Positions 43,401-53,472 are shown, counted from the first letter of the stretch. The stretch: 64,000 bases of DNA from Cellvibrio sp. UBA7661 (GCA_002483365.1 DLHT01000008.1:1-64000), one strand, 5' to 3'. Translations and numbers: made by a program. Notes: generated from the sequence alone by a model not told the origin.

Positions 43401-44353
43401 CCTTCGTCACGGATCTCACCACCGGCACCGGTACCTGCACCCGAGAACGGGGAAATCGCCGTTGGGTGGTTGTGGGTTTCCACCTTCATCAATATGTGAA
43501 TTGGTTGTTGGGTATATTCGTAAGCCTTGGTTTCCGGATTCGGATAGAAACGCCCTGCTTCGTGACCAACCATTACTGCCGCGTTATCAGCGTAAGCGGA
43601 AAGTACATCTTCGCCGCCAACCTCGTTGGTGTTTTTGATCATTTTGAACAGACTGCGCTGCTGCTCTTCACCATCAATCGTCCATGAGGCGTTGAAGATT
43701 TTGTGGCGGCAGTGCTCGGAGTTAGCCTGTGCAAACATCATCAACTCGACATCAATCGGGTTGCGCCCCAGATTGGTGAAACTCTCTACCAGGTAATCAA
43801 TTTCGTCTTCTGCTAACGCCAAACCGAGGGATTTATTCGCTTTTACCAGAGCAACACGGCCACCGCCGAGGATATCTACCGACGTTTGTGGCGCCGGTTG
43901 CTGTTGGATAAATAGCTGTTCGGCTGCTTCCAGACTATCAAATACCGTTTCTACCATACGGTCATGTAACAAAGCTGCAACAGCAGCGCGATCTGCCGCC
44001 GATGCGCCAGTCACGTAATAGGCAATACCGCGTTCAATACGCTTTACGTTTTCCAGACCGGTGTTTTTGGCAATATCGGTCGCTTTGGATGCCCAAGGGG
44101 AAATAGTCCCCAAGCGTGGGACGACCAGGAATAACTCGCCGTCATGGCTCGCTTCTTTCTCAACTTTTGGGCCGTAAGTCAGTAATTGCTTAAGCACATG
44201 CTGTTGGGCATCGCTCAAGGGAGTGGAAACGTTGGCAAAGTGAACAAATTCCGAGCTGACACCGGTCACCGCAGGAACGCGTTGTTGCAGGCTGGACAGG
44301 AGTTTTTGGGTACGGAAACTGGAAAGAGCGGGAGCGCCACGCAGGATTAACAT
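40487..44353 (-). CDS. purL: Phosphoribosylformylglycinamidine synthase
   Basis: Fourth step of purine synthesis: FGAR, ATP and glutamine to FGAM. 1288 aa, the large single-chain form. Start ATG 44351-44353 ([13 protein letters not shown]) matches the family N-terminus; the frame is open upstream because an HTH-like remnant lies in phase. ATP-binding core [60 protein letters not shown] and a C-terminal glutaminase domain with nucleophile in [12 protein letters not shown] and PHPER at the end are complete. Its divergence from mltF is conserved in gammaproteobacteria, but the gap here is unusually long. Confidence 0.97.
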   Translation of the reverse strand: MLILRGAPALSSFRTQKLLSSLQQRVPAVTGVSSEFVHFANVSTPLSDAQQHVLKQLLTYGPKVEKEASHDGELFLVVPRLGTISPWASKATDIAKNTGLENVKRIERGIAYYVTGASAADRAAVAALLHDRMVETVFDSLEAAEQLFIQQQPAPQTSVDILGGGRVALVKANKSLGLALAEDEIDYLVESFTNLGRNPIDVELMMFAQANSEHCRHKIFNASWTIDGEEQQRSLFKMIKNTNEVGGEDVLSAYADNAAVMVGHEAGRFYPNPETKAYEYTQQPIHILMKVETHNHPTAISPFSGAGTGAGGEIRDEGAVGRGSKPKVGLTGFTVSNLQIPGFEQPWEQNYGKPNRIVNALDIMIEGPIGGAAFNNEFGRPNICGYFRTFEENFDGERRGYHKPIMLAGGYGNIKTEHIEKPPFGAGTKLVVLGGPAMLIGLGGGAASSMTSGSSSEDLDFASVQRQNPEMERRCQEVIDACWQMGDKNPIAFIHDVGAGGLSNAFPELVKDGGTGGKFELRNVPNDEPSMSPLAIWCNESQERYVLAIAPADLPRFEAICQRERAAYAVVGEATDEKHLLVNDKHFDAKPVDLPMSVLFGKPPKMHRVTEKHTAKTAEFSTAGIELKEAAERVLKHPAVASKNFLITIGDRSVTGMVARDQLVGPWQVPVADVAVTTVSYDSYAGEAMSMGERTPVALLDAPASGRMAIAEAITNIAATRIAKLSDVKLSANWMCAAGHQGEEEKLYRTVEAVGMELCPALGITIPVGKDSMSMRTAWKDGDENKAVTAPLSLVISAFSPVVDVRQTLTPQLRTDKGDTDLILIDLGNGKNRLGGSILAQVYNQLGQTPADLDSAEQLKNFFNATQASLAANELLAYHDRSDGGLFAVVAEMAFAGHTGVSINLDGLGDDALAVLFSEEAGAVVQVARAQSAAVQKRFADAGLKVNVIGGLNSSDSLNISLNGKVLFDQPRAQLQALWSETSYRIQALRDNPVCAEQEFAAIIKPNPGLSVKLSYDQNDDVAAPFINTGVRPAIAVLREQGVNGHVEMAAAFDRAGFKAVDVHMSDLLSGRVSLEQFKGLVACGGFSYGDVLGAGEGWSKTILFNNKVRDEFERFFHRNDTFSLGVCNGCQMMSNLKNLIPGADHWPRFVRNLSEQFEARFSLVQVQESSSVLFKGMTGSHMPVAVAHGEGYAEFANADALKVCNESGTVALRFIDNNLQATETYPANPNGSPLGITSVASKDGRVTIMMPHPERVFRAVTNSWKPDDWKDDGAWLRLFRNARVFVS

Positions 44354-44454
44354 AGTGGGAAGAGCCTCGGCATGGGTGATAACAAGGATTAATGACAAAA
44401 GAGAGGCGCGCATTGTACTGGATTTAGGCACTGCCCGAGAGACTTTTTTCCCCA

Positions 44455-44572
44455 GCCCAACCCGGCTTGCTGATTGGATACCAAGACGTTTATGGATACG
44501 GCTAAGCGCTACTGGAGTAATTCCCAAAAAGTGTGCAAATCGTTCCGGGACAAACGCCCGACCAAGCCCGCT
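44455..44572 (-). pseudogene. Remnant of a Crp/Fnr-type regulator (C-terminal HTH only)
   Basis: Read on the minus strand, this segment encodes [20 protein letters not shown] followed by HKRLG, which closely resembles the recognition-helix region of Crp/Fnr-type regulators. Just upstream in frame is a TGA (44573-44575), and no cyclic-nucleotide-binding domain precedes it. The frame continues into the purL start, so an automatic caller may extend purL wrongly. Probably a decayed end of a regulator gene. Confidence 0.5.
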
Positions 44573-45648
44573 TCAACACCTGTGGCGCCTGCATGCCAAA
44601 ATATCAACCTCGGTGCTATGTATTTCAGTTCATTGTATAGATAAGAATCTTCGCTTCAGGTATTCAAAAAGACATTCGCCAGAGTAACAATACAATTTCC
44701 GTCTTTTTCACATATCAAAAAAATTAATTATTCAGAAAAACAAGAACGAAAAAATTTCTGGATTACCTGATAGAAAAAGTAGCTTTCTTAATAAATAGAA
44801 ACAGTAGCTTTCTTAATAAACTGAAGCATGATTCATGATGCGTATGGACAACAAAAATGCTATTGAAATAGCAGTAAAATTTTCCATAAAAATTTACTTT
44901 CCCTATTAAATTCGAAAAAATTAAACGAAAACACCTATGAATTTACAACAAATAATTTTTTTAATTGCTGGATGATCATCAGGGATCAGACTAAAAACAT
45001 TGTGTATCTGACAAAAAATAGAAACCTTCAAATATGACATCATGATAATTATTTTTAATAAATAAATTCGTCCACATCATTAGATCGAGTTTATATCACC
45101 AGGTAAAAATAAAAATTCCAAAATATCTTTTAGCTTTTTTACAGAATGAAAAACGAGTCAAAAATAAATACATCCTGGAATTAAACTTCAAATTTCTGCT
45201 TATAACTTTTTAGTAATTCGATAAAAAAATTAATCGCGCAAACGCAAACAGGTTCTTATAACTAAAAAATCTGAATATTTGTTGCATTTTTGTACGGTTT
45301 TTTTACAAAAACTTACGAAATCATGCATTTTTGCGTTCAATATTGGGTAGAAAATAAGGTTTGTAATCACATTTTTTTACTTTTTTTCGACCGTCTGTCG
45401 GCTTTTTCCTGCACACAACAATTTACTGAATCCCGCACCAGATCTGCTCCCAGAGCCAAAAGATCACTTTTTCACCAAAACTGCTAGCCCATGTATGCTC
45501 AAAAAACAAGCTAGGCATACAAAAAAAGTGCCTATACCATGTCGGGGTATTTGCACGGGTCATTAATGGATTGGATTCGGCATGAATGCGCACACACGAA
45601 GAGAACACCCTTTCGGGCGTTGCAGTTCAGCAACCGGAGTAACCCCTT
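44573..45648. other. A+T-rich gene-free gap between purL and mltF
   Basis: More than 1 kb with no supported gene. Composition shifts to strongly A+T-rich between about 44690 and 45420, with many A- and T-tracts. It presumably contains both divergent promoters. Apart from the 25-bp-period repeat at 44778-44820, I recognised no RNA gene, riboswitch or terminator. Confidence 0.7.
44778..44820. repeat. Two 18-bp direct repeats
   Basis: AGTAGCTTTCTTAATAAA at 44778-44795 and again at 44803-44820, period 25 bp. Possibly a regulator site or a small tandem duplication. Confidence 0.6.
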
Positions 45649-47166
45649 ATGGAAATTCGCAAACCATCAGTGTTAGTGATTAAGTCCATCCTGACGAGCC
45701 TTGTTGTCGGCACGTCATTAATTGCCAGCAGTGTTTTGCTGGTACGCAGCACCACCCCAACCCAATTGGAAAAGGTGCTGGAAGCAGGCGAGTTGCGCGT
45801 CTTATCAAGCAACGGCCCTACTACTTATTACGAAGGCTCCAATGGCCTCACAGGTTTTGAATATAGCCTTGTAAAAGGCTTTGCGGATTCGCTCGGCGTA
45901 AATCTGGTGATTGAAGATCAATCCAACCTTGGCCAGATGCTCGATAGCGTTGCCGCACAGCAAGTGGATTTCGCCGCTGCTGGCCTGACGACTCTGGAAA
46001 GCGCTGATACTACGCTGCGTTTCTCTACCCCTTTTATGCAAATTACCCAGCAGCTGGTCTACAACAGCCGCCTGCCTATGCCTGCCAGTATTAAAGACCT
46101 CAAGGGCAAGAAAGTACTGGTAATTGCCAACTCATCGCACTGGGCACGTTTGCGCAAACTGCGACAGGATTTCCCTTACCTTCAGTGGCAGCCACTGGAA
46201 AATGCCGAAATGATCGACCTGCTGGATATGGTCAATAAAGGCGAAGCAGATTATGCCGTGATCGACTCCAGCGCCTATGACCTGAATCGTTATTCTTATC
46301 CCAAAGCCCGTCTGGCGTTTGATGTAAGCGACCCACAACCTTTAGCCTGGGCATTCCCGGCACAAAAAGACACCAGCCTGTTCGATGCCGCCCAAAAATA
46401 CCTCAACAGCATTAAGGCCGATGGTTCATTGGCTAAAGTCACTGAAGAGTTCTTTGATCGCCACATAGAAGAGGTCACTACCGGCGAAGCCATGGCCTTT
46501 ACCTATCGGCTGGAGCAACGGCTGCCGCAATGGGTTGAGGACATGAAGCTCGCCGCAGACGAGTTTGATCTGGACTGGCAATTACTGGCAGCGATTAGCT
46601 ATCAGGAATCGCACTGGAAAGCCGATGCTCGCTCGCATACCGGGGTACGCGGCTTGATGATGTTGACCAAAAATACCGCTAAAGCCATGGGTATCAAAGA
46701 CCGCGAAAACCCCCAACAAAGTATTTATGGTGGTGCCAAATACCTGCGTATGTTGCTGGGGCGTTTACCAGAGCGAATCGAAGCTGAAGAGCGCCTGCAT
46801 TTTGCTTTGGCAGCTTATAATCAGGGTCTTGGCCATTTAGAAGATGCACGTGTGTTGACCGAACGTATGGGCGGCAATCCGAGCAAGTGGGAAGATGTGC
46901 GCAAATACATGCCGCTGCTATCAAAACAGCAATATTACAGCCGCGCTAAACATGGTTATATGCGCGGTTGGGAACCCGTCAAATTTGTCGATAACGTTCT
47001 TAACTACTACAAAATTATCGCCTGGCATCAGCAGCAGGAAGAATTCCGTATTGCGACCACCAATGCTGGCAGCCGGTTATCTGCCAATACCCGCCAAACC
47101 GGCGAAAACAACCGGAACAATACCCCCACAAGTCAGGAAACAAGCCCGACAGTTTCAGTGCTTTAA
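45649..47166 (+). CDS. mltF: Membrane-bound lytic murein transglycosylase F
   Basis: Cleaves peptidoglycan glycan strands. 505 aa. An N-terminal signal anchor (about 10-33) precedes a solute-binding-protein-like domain (about 40-275, LRVLSSNGPTTYYEG.. to ..EEFFDRH). The SLT catalytic domain follows (about 290-455) with the catalytic Glu320 in AISYQESHW, then GVRGLMMLT and ALAAYNQGLGHLEDAR. The last 40 residues are polar and low in complexity (N/T/S-rich), beyond the usual family end. The order next to purL is conserved. Confidence 0.96.
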   Translation: MEIRKPSVLVIKSILTSLVVGTSLIASSVLLVRSTTPTQLEKVLEAGELRVLSSNGPTTYYEGSNGLTGFEYSLVKGFADSLGVNLVIEDQSNLGQMLDSVAAQQVDFAAAGLTTLESADTTLRFSTPFMQITQQLVYNSRLPMPASIKDLKGKKVLVIANSSHWARLRKLRQDFPYLQWQPLENAEMIDLLDMVNKGEADYAVIDSSAYDLNRYSYPKARLAFDVSDPQPLAWAFPAQKDTSLFDAAQKYLNSIKADGSLAKVTEEFFDRHIEEVTTGEAMAFTYRLEQRLPQWVEDMKLAADEFDLDWQLLAAISYQESHWKADARSHTGVRGLMMLTKNTAKAMGIKDRENPQQSIYGGAKYLRMLLGRLPERIEAEERLHFALAAYNQGLGHLEDARVLTERMGGNPSKWEDVRKYMPLLSKQQYYSRAKHGYMRGWEPVKFVDNVLNYYKIIAWHQQQEEFRIATTNAGSRLSANTRQTGENNRNNTPTSQETSPTVSVL

Positions 47167-47192
47167 CCGGTTATATTCTCTATTTAATGTCT

Positions 47193-47222
47193 AAACTGCC
47201 GCCTCTGCGGCAGTTTTTGTTT
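47193..47222 (+). terminator. Rho-independent terminator of mltF
   Basis: A 10-bp perfect stem (47193-47202 with 47207-47216) with loop CTCT, followed by a T-rich tract interrupted by one G, 27 bp after the stop. Confidence 0.9.
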
Positions 47223-47302
47223 TAGCCGCAAGATCAGGACATTGAAAAGGCAAGGGAGTAGAATGGCGGCCTATCAAATAGCAGCCGATCGATGACCACC
47301 CC

Positions 47303-50300
47303 ATGATTCCACGTATTGACCAGACATCTCCCGTCCAAACGCTCTACCTCAGCTTTATCAATGCCCTGCGCGATGCAGGCTTTAGCGGGGACTTGAGCCC
47401 GGATTATGCCAATCGAACCGTATTGGCAACAGATAACTCTATTTATCAAGTATTGCCGCAAGGCGTGCTCTACCCGCGCGATACCGCTGATCTGGTGCGT
47501 ATTGCCAAACTCAGCCAGGAACCGCAATTCCAAAACATTGTGCTCAGTCCGCGCGGTGGCGGTACCGGTACCAATGGGCAATCGCTCACCGATGGTTTGG
47601 TGGTAGACACATCCAAATACATGAACCAAATTTTGGAAATTAATGTAGAAGAGCGCTGGGCGCGCGTTCAATGCGGCGTTGTTAAAGATCAATTAAATGC
47701 AGCCATTAAACCGCACGGATTATTTTTTGCTCCGGAGCTGTCAACCAGCAACCGCGCGACCATTGGCGGCATGATCAATACCGACGCGTCAGGCCAAGGT
47801 TCTTGTCGCTACGGCAAAACCCGCGATCACGTATTGGACTTAACAACCGTTTTGCTTGATGGGACTGAATGGACATCATCCGCAATTGATGAAAAGACGC
47901 TGGAAGATTTATGGCGACGTGAAGACCGCGTGGGCGAAGTGCACCGCGTTATTGATGCAATCCAACGCGAACACCATGTACTTATTGAACAAAAATTTCC
48001 CAAATTAAATCGCTGCCTCACCGGCTACGATCTGGCACATATCCGCGATGAACAGGGGCGATTTAATCTCAACAATATTTTGTGCGGCAGTGAAGGTACG
48101 CTCGGTTTTATCACCGAAGCGAAAATCAATTTATTGCCAATCCCAAAATGTAGCGCGCTGATTAATGTGAACTACCGCGATTTCAACGTCGCGCTGCGCG
48201 ACGCCACGCAACTCATGAAAGCGAATCCAACCTCTATCGAAACCGTCGATTCAAAAGTATTGAATCTGGCGATGAACGATATCGTATGGCATAGCGTTTC
48301 TGAATTTTTCCCTGCACCGGAAAACGGTGAAAAAATCCAGGGAATCAATCTGGTTGAATACACTGCTGACTCCGATGATGCACTTAAAGCAGATGTAAAA
48401 AAACTGACTGATTTATTAGACCAAGCGGCGCAAGACAACAGTACAGGGCGCATTAGTTACTCCATCGCATGGGGCAATGATGCGGTCAATAAAATCTGGG
48501 GAATGCGCAAGAAAGCAGTGGGGCTACTCGGAAACGTCGAGGGAGAAATACGTCCGGTTCCTTTTGTGGAAGACACCGCTGTACCACCGGAAAACCTGGC
48601 GGATTTTATTTTTGAATTCCGTGCAGTGTTGGATGAGCACAAACTTACCTATGGTATGTTTGGCCATGTAGATGCTGGTGTTTTGCATGTGCGCCCAGCG
48701 CTCAACATGAAAGACCCTGCACAAGAAAAAATGGTGCGGGTGATTACCGACAAAGTGGTCGCACTTACCCAAAAATATAATGGTCTGTTATGGGGCGAAC
48801 ATGGCAAAGGCGTTCGCTCGGAATATGCACCGGCATTTTTTGGTGAACTCTATCCGCAAATCCAACGCATCAAAGCCGTGTTTGATCCACGCAACCAATT
48901 AAATCCCGGAAAAATTGCGACGCCATCTGCTGATATTGAATTATTAAAAATCGATGAAGTACCAACACGCGGCCAAATCGATAGAAAAATTCCCGTGCAA
49001 GTATGGGAGGGTTACAGTGAAGGTATGCACTGTAATGGCAACGGACTTTGCTACAACTGGAATCCGAATGATGCCATGTGCCCAAGTTGGAAAGGCACAC
49101 GTGAACGCAAACATTCGCCTAAAGGCCGTGCATCATTAATGCGTGAATGGCTCAAACAAATGAGTGAACGCGGTGTTAATGCAGTAGAAGAAAGTAAAAA
49201 ATTCAAGCACACCAGCTTTGTATTCAACTTACCTGCCCGTGTAATCAATACGTTTGGTAAGCGCAAAGGCGAATATGATTTCTCCCATGAGGTACACGAC
49301 TCCATGATGGGCTGCCTTGCGTGCAAATCCTGCGTTGGCCAGTGCCCTATCAAAGTGGATGTGCCAGAGTTTCGCGCAAAATTTTTAGAGCTTTATTACA
49401 GCCGCTACTTGCGCCCGTTAAAAGACTATTTCATCGGCGGTCTGGAATTTATGATTCCTACCCTCGCTAAAATGCCTTGGGCGTACAACCTGATGATGAA
49501 GCCGCAATTTATGCAGCGCTTTATGGCACGCTTTATCGGCATGGTCGATAGTCCGCTGCTAACCGGTATCAATTTACACACTGCAGCGCAAAAGCTCGAT
49601 GTGAATTACGCGACTCTTGAAAACATCGCGCAGTTGTCTGCCAGTGAAAAATCCCGCGCAGTTATTTTGGTGCAAGATGCCTTCACCAGTTATTTTGAAA
49701 CACCATTGGTAATCGACACACTGACGCTTCTTAAAAAACTGGGCTTTGTTCCTCTGATCGCTCCCTTCAAACCCAATGGAAAGCCGTTACAAGTCCACGG
49801 CTTTTTAAAAGCGTTTGCCAAAGCCGCCGATGCGAATGCAACACAATTGAACGGCCTTGCCTCTTCAGGAATTCCCTTAATTGGTATTGAACCCGCAATG
49901 ACATTGGCTTACCGCGCGGAATATAAAAAGGTATTGGGCGATAACGTACCCAAAGTGCAATTGATTCAAGAATGGCTGGCCAAACAAAGCGAGCAGCTCG
50001 GTGAAAAAATACGCGAGTTCAAAAGCGCCGATTTTTCATTGCTTGCGCACTGCACCGAAAAAACCAATGCTGTGAGTTCGATTAAAGATTGGCAGACCAT
50101 ATTCAACACTCTGGGCCAAAAATTGAATGTGATTGAAACAGGTTGCTGCGGCATGGCAGGCACCTACGGCCACGAAACCAGCAATGTGGAAACCTCCAAA
50201 AAAATCTACTCACTTTCCTGGTCGCAAGTTGTGAATAACCCTGCAAATGCCGGAAAACTCACCGCTACAGGTTATTCTTGTCGCAGCCAGGTGAAACGCA

Positions 50301-50356
50301 TCGACAACACAAAACTACCGCACCCGGTACAAATTTTATTGCAACAACTCCTGTAA
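47303..50356 (+). CDS. ydiJ: YdiJ-like FAD/Fe-S dehydrogenase (D-2-hydroxyglutarate dehydrogenase type)
   Basis: 1017 aa, the same length class as E. coli YdiJ. The N-terminal FAD-binding PCMH-type domain has LSPRGGGTGTNGQSL and ELSTSNRATIGGMINTDASG. The FAD-oxidase C-terminal part includes YGMFGHVDAGVLHVRP. A 4Fe-4S ferredoxin-like motif follows (CLACKSCVGQCPIKVDVPEF), and a CCG-like region near the end (ETGCCGMAG). This architecture oxidises 2-hydroxyacids and passes electrons to an acceptor. The D-2-hydroxyglutarate substrate is taken from YdiJ and not visible here. The ribosome site is weak. The DUF349 gene follows after 38 bp. Confidence 0.92.
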   Translation: MIPRIDQTSPVQTLYLSFINALRDAGFSGDLSPDYANRTVLATDNSIYQVLPQGVLYPRDTADLVRIAKLSQEPQFQNIVLSPRGGGTGTNGQSLTDGLVVDTSKYMNQILEINVEERWARVQCGVVKDQLNAAIKPHGLFFAPELSTSNRATIGGMINTDASGQGSCRYGKTRDHVLDLTTVLLDGTEWTSSAIDEKTLEDLWRREDRVGEVHRVIDAIQREHHVLIEQKFPKLNRCLTGYDLAHIRDEQGRFNLNNILCGSEGTLGFITEAKINLLPIPKCSALINVNYRDFNVALRDATQLMKANPTSIETVDSKVLNLAMNDIVWHSVSEFFPAPENGEKIQGINLVEYTADSDDALKADVKKLTDLLDQAAQDNSTGRISYSIAWGNDAVNKIWGMRKKAVGLLGNVEGEIRPVPFVEDTAVPPENLADFIFEFRAVLDEHKLTYGMFGHVDAGVLHVRPALNMKDPAQEKMVRVITDKVVALTQKYNGLLWGEHGKGVRSEYAPAFFGELYPQIQRIKAVFDPRNQLNPGKIATPSADIELLKIDEVPTRGQIDRKIPVQVWEGYSEGMHCNGNGLCYNWNPNDAMCPSWKGTRERKHSPKGRASLMREWLKQMSERGVNAVEESKKFKHTSFVFNLPARVINTFGKRKGEYDFSHEVHDSMMGCLACKSCVGQCPIKVDVPEFRAKFLELYYSRYLRPLKDYFIGGLEFMIPTLAKMPWAYNLMMKPQFMQRFMARFIGMVDSPLLTGINLHTAAQKLDVNYATLENIAQLSASEKSRAVILVQDAFTSYFETPLVIDTLTLLKKLGFVPLIAPFKPNGKPLQVHGFLKAFAKAADANATQLNGLASSGIPLIGIEPAMTLAYRAEYKKVLGDNVPKVQLIQEWLAKQSEQLGEKIREFKSADFSLLAHCTEKTNAVSSIKDWQTIFNTLGQKLNVIETGCCGMAGTYGHETSNVETSKKIYSLSWSQVVNNPANAGKLTATGYSCRSQVKRIDNTKLPHPVQILLQQLL

Positions 50357-50394
50357 CACTCATTACTACCATCACTGACTGACGAGCCACGATT

Positions 50395-52986
50395 ATGAAA
50401 TTATTACGTAAACTGTTTGGTGCCAAACCCAAAGCTGAACCCATCAAGGCAGCACCTATTCCGGTAGCAGAACCTAAAGCACCGAAGCCGATTATTACGC
50501 TGGATATCGTTGAGCAAACCAACGATGAAAGTGAATTACTCAAATTGGCAAGCGATGGTGCAACCAGCCAATTACGCCAAGCTGCAGCAGAAAAAATACA
50601 TAGTCGTGAAATATTGGAACAACTTGCCAAGGTGGTAAAAACCAAAGATAAGAATGTCTTTAAAATCGTAAAAACCAAGTTGGACGTATTTAAAGCAGAA
50701 GACGCAAAAATCGCAGAACTGGAAGCCAGCGCAGAACGTATTTGCGAGAAAATTGAACGTCACGCCCAATTTGATGCCGATGCACTCTTCAAAGCCAAAC
50801 TGGGCGTACTGCAAAGTGAATGGGACAATCTTGGACAAGTCTCCATTATTGTCCAATCCCGTTACCAGGCAGCGCTTGCTGCTTGCGAGGCAAAGATCAA
50901 CGCACAGGCACAAGCGATTGCGGATGAAGAAGAAAAACAAGCGCTTGATAAGCAAGCCCTGCAACTGGCCGAAGAAGCACTCTCCAATCTTAAAAAATTG
51001 GCCGCTGATATTTACAGTGCAAGCCATGTCGATGATCTGCTCAATGCCAACTATGAAGTAAAAATACAAGAATTAAATAATGCGGTGCGTTTGGCTGCGA
51101 ATCGTCATTTACCACTGGACAAACTCACCAAAGAATTTGAACAGCGTAAACAACAAACATTGAACTTGATCGACCAAATCAAAACCTCTGGCACGGTTAA
51201 ACAGCTGACTGAAAAACTGGAACAGGTAGAAGACTCTGAACTGGTAAAAAACACCCAGCAAAAATTACAGCAACTCATGCGGTCTGCCAGAGATTTTGGC
51301 GATGAACTACCTGAAGCGCTGAATGAAGCCAAAGCAAAAATGGATGCGCTCTGGGCACAGCGTCATCAAGCTGAACAGGCAGCCAAAAATACGCTGCGCG
51401 ATTTTAGTGAACTTGCACGTAAGGGGCTATGGGCCGCTGAGCAAGGCTTTGTACGTAAAGCACGTGCAATCCAAAAAGAGCTTCAGGAAAAGCGTAGCCA
51501 GCTTGCCGATATTCCAAAAGGAATCCAAAACAAAATTGATGACTTTGAAGCGCAGCTAGCCAAATTAGGGGACTGGCATGAATTCGCCGTTACACCTAAA
51601 AAAGAAGCGCTGATTGTGCAAATGCAATCACTGGCAAACAGCAGTATGAACCCTGAGACACTCGCCACCAAAATCCATGAATTACAGGATAGTTGGAAAG
51701 AGGTGAGTAAAGGTGTGCAGCAACAAGATGACGAACTCTGGCAACAATTCCAGCAAGCTTCTGCTATTGCTTACGCACCCTGTAAAGATTTTTTTGAAGC
51801 ACAAGCTGCAGAGCGCGATAACAATTTGGAAAAGCGCCGCGAGCTGGTTAAACAACTGCAACAATATTTACAGGGTTACGATTTTACCAATGCCGTCTGG
51901 AAGGATGTTGAACAGACATTGAAAACTGCACGCGCAGAATGGCAAAACTATTGGCCCGTACCGCGTAAAGCCGGCAATGAGCTGCAAAAAGAATTTGAAA
52001 ACCTGATGGAGCAATTGTTCAATAAAATTACTGCTGAATATGAGCACAACAAGAACGCCAAGCAAGCACTGGTTGAACAGGCACAGTCGTTAGTAAACAG
52101 TACAGATAGCCGCTCAACAACGGAAACCGCTAAACAATTACAAGCTCAATGGAAAGCGATTGGAAAAAGTTGGCACAAAGAAGATCAGCAGCTGTGGCAA
52201 GAGTTCCGCAAGCATTGCGATGCGGTGTTTGCACTGCGTAACCAGGCGTTTGAAGCAGCTAAAGAACAGCGTTTGGCAATTGTTAACCAGGCCGAGCAAT
52301 TGATCGCACAACTACACGCTATTGCAGAAAAAAGCGCGGAAGCGATCACTGTGGCAAAAGCCGACATCGATAATATTGCCGCTCAATTCAATGCCCTTGA
52401 ACTTCCAAAAGAGGCGGCAAAACAACTGCACAATAAATTTCATGCAGCTATTGCCGCCATTAACACCCAGCGCAATGCCGCAAAGACAAAAGCTGAAGAA
52501 CAAAGTTGGGCAGATTTATTCTCTGCACTGAATGCAATACGCCAATATGAACTGGCAGTGCTGACGCAGCAATCGGCAGAACAACTGGCCACACAAAAAG
52601 CAACACTGGATGCATTATTGACTGACACTCCACGCTGGCCTAATGGCACGTTCAATGCGCTGCAGCAACGTTTGGCCAAGACAGATCAATTGACTAGCGA
52701 AACGCAAATAGCCAACGCCGGATTATTGCGCACACTGACTATCCGCGCTGAAATCGTTACTGATCAGGAATCACCTGAAAGCGATAAACAAGCGCGCATG
52801 GAATATCAAGTCAAACAAATGCAAACCGCTTTTGGACAACGCGATAGTCGTTTTGAACTATCGTCTTTTCATCCATTAATAGTGGAGTGGATTAGTTTGG
52901 GAGCTGTCGCTGATGATATTTACCAGCCACTTTGGAAGCGCTTTGATCACTGCCGCAAGCTGGCAGCACAGGTTCAGGATAAATAG
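50395..52986 (+). CDS. DUF349 repeat coiled-coil protein
   Basis: 863 aa, highly charged, Ala/Gln/Lys/Glu-rich and predicted largely helical. DUF349 units recur with the core W..(L/I)G or W..V (LQSEWDNLGQ, LQDSWKEVSKG, ARAEWQNYWPVPRKAG, LQAQWKAIGKSWHKEDQQLWQEFRKHCDAVFALR), each around 70-75 residues. A short Pro/Ala/Lys-rich segment lies at residues 10-33. No signal peptide or membrane segment, so cytoplasmic. The family has no settled function. It may be co-transcribed with the upstream dehydrogenase (38 bp gap). Confidence 0.85.
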   Translation: MKLLRKLFGAKPKAEPIKAAPIPVAEPKAPKPIITLDIVEQTNDESELLKLASDGATSQLRQAAAEKIHSREILEQLAKVVKTKDKNVFKIVKTKLDVFKAEDAKIAELEASAERICEKIERHAQFDADALFKAKLGVLQSEWDNLGQVSIIVQSRYQAALAACEAKINAQAQAIADEEEKQALDKQALQLAEEALSNLKKLAADIYSASHVDDLLNANYEVKIQELNNAVRLAANRHLPLDKLTKEFEQRKQQTLNLIDQIKTSGTVKQLTEKLEQVEDSELVKNTQQKLQQLMRSARDFGDELPEALNEAKAKMDALWAQRHQAEQAAKNTLRDFSELARKGLWAAEQGFVRKARAIQKELQEKRSQLADIPKGIQNKIDDFEAQLAKLGDWHEFAVTPKKEALIVQMQSLANSSMNPETLATKIHELQDSWKEVSKGVQQQDDELWQQFQQASAIAYAPCKDFFEAQAAERDNNLEKRRELVKQLQQYLQGYDFTNAVWKDVEQTLKTARAEWQNYWPVPRKAGNELQKEFENLMEQLFNKITAEYEHNKNAKQALVEQAQSLVNSTDSRSTTETAKQLQAQWKAIGKSWHKEDQQLWQEFRKHCDAVFALRNQAFEAAKEQRLAIVNQAEQLIAQLHAIAEKSAEAITVAKADIDNIAAQFNALELPKEAAKQLHNKFHAAIAAINTQRNAAKTKAEEQSWADLFSALNAIRQYELAVLTQQSAEQLATQKATLDALLTDTPRWPNGTFNALQQRLAKTDQLTSETQIANAGLLRTLTIRAEIVTDQESPESDKQARMEYQVKQMQTAFGQRDSRFELSSFHPLIVEWISLGAVADDIYQPLWKRFDHCRKLAAQVQDK

Positions 52987-53031
52987 TCCGGCCCGGAATT
53001 AATAACCAAAGTGAAAAGTATTTTGACAAAG

Positions 53032-53064
53032 AAAAAAGGCAGCTCCGATATTACAGAGCTGCCT
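53032..53064 (-). terminator. Orphan rho-independent terminator, distal
   Basis: A 9-bp stem (53037-53045 with 53056-53064), 10-nt loop, then a T-run on the minus strand (53032-53037). No annotated minus-strand gene ends here. Confidence 0.7.
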
Positions 53065-53154
53065 GACGGTATATCCGAAAATACAAGAGAGATTCATGTA
53101 CAACGATAAACACTGCATTACGCAGTCAACGGGATAACTCAAAACTACTTCAAG

Positions 53155-53239
53155 AAAAAACTGGCGGAAAACTTCCGCCAGAATAAGGTCAAACACAACC
53201 CCTGCTCATTGGAAAATCGGCGATGAACCAATGAACATT
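53155..53239 (-). ncRNA. Candidate small RNA
   Basis: A minus-strand transcript starting near 53239 would end at a strong terminator: 9-bp stem (53161-53169 with 53173-53181), 3-nt loop and six T (53155-53160). A further stem (53206-53212 with 53228-53234) lies near its 5' end. A 10-codon frame beginning ATGTTCATTGG is present and could be chance. A longer form would read through to the second terminator at 53032. No known RNA family was recognised. The call rests on promoter, hairpins and absence of a gene. Confidence 0.4.
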
Positions 53240-53245
53240 GAGTTA

Positions 53246-53274
53246 ATCCTAATCCCTGCATACTAGTAGGTCAA
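53246..53274 (-). promoter_or_regulatory. Candidate promoter of the small RNA
   Basis: On the minus strand, TTGACC (53269-53274), 17-bp spacer, TAGGAT (53246-53251). An overlapping alternative is the consensus TTGACA (53281-53286) with an 18-bp spacer to TATGCA (53257-53262). Confidence 0.45.
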
Positions 53275-53472
53275 GCTTTTTGTCAAAATGACTTTATGAT
53301 ATCCCGATTAGTTTTATTGTTGAACATTTATTCACTAATGATCATGATTAATGCCACTTTGATGTGCAGCTTTTTATGCCATTCATTGTCTGCCCACAGT
53401 GGCTGTGGCATGGTTGTCGGCATTAAATCCGTCAGTCCAAATATTGTGCTGACATATTGAGTATCCGAGGAG

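Larger units (their letters stand above)
52987..53472. other. Gene-free gap with two minus-strand terminators
   Basis: About 485 bp without a supported protein gene. It holds two rho-independent terminator shapes that both point along the minus strand (53032-53064 and 53155-53181), two overlapping promoter-like sites on the minus strand (53246-53286), and the region expected to carry the GntR gene promoter. No plus-strand terminator for the DUF349 gene was seen. Confidence 0.7.

Noticed and set aside
42596..43687. A 363-codon plus-strand frame inside purL
   Set aside because: It is fully antisense to a conserved catalytic region of purL, with no motif or ribosome site.
44353..44527. Longer purL start at a TTG 58 codons upstream
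   Set aside because: The extra residues match a regulator-like helix-turn-helix and not PurL. The ATG at 44353 gives the standard PurL N-terminus.
45290..45487. A 65-codon plus-strand frame in the purL-mltF gap
   Set aside because: Low-complexity composition, no ribosome site, no signal or family features in a strongly A+T-rich stretch.
52999..53196. A 65-codon minus-strand frame downstream of the DUF349 gene
   Set aside because: It spans both terminator hairpins and has no ribosome site. A small RNA explains the structures better.
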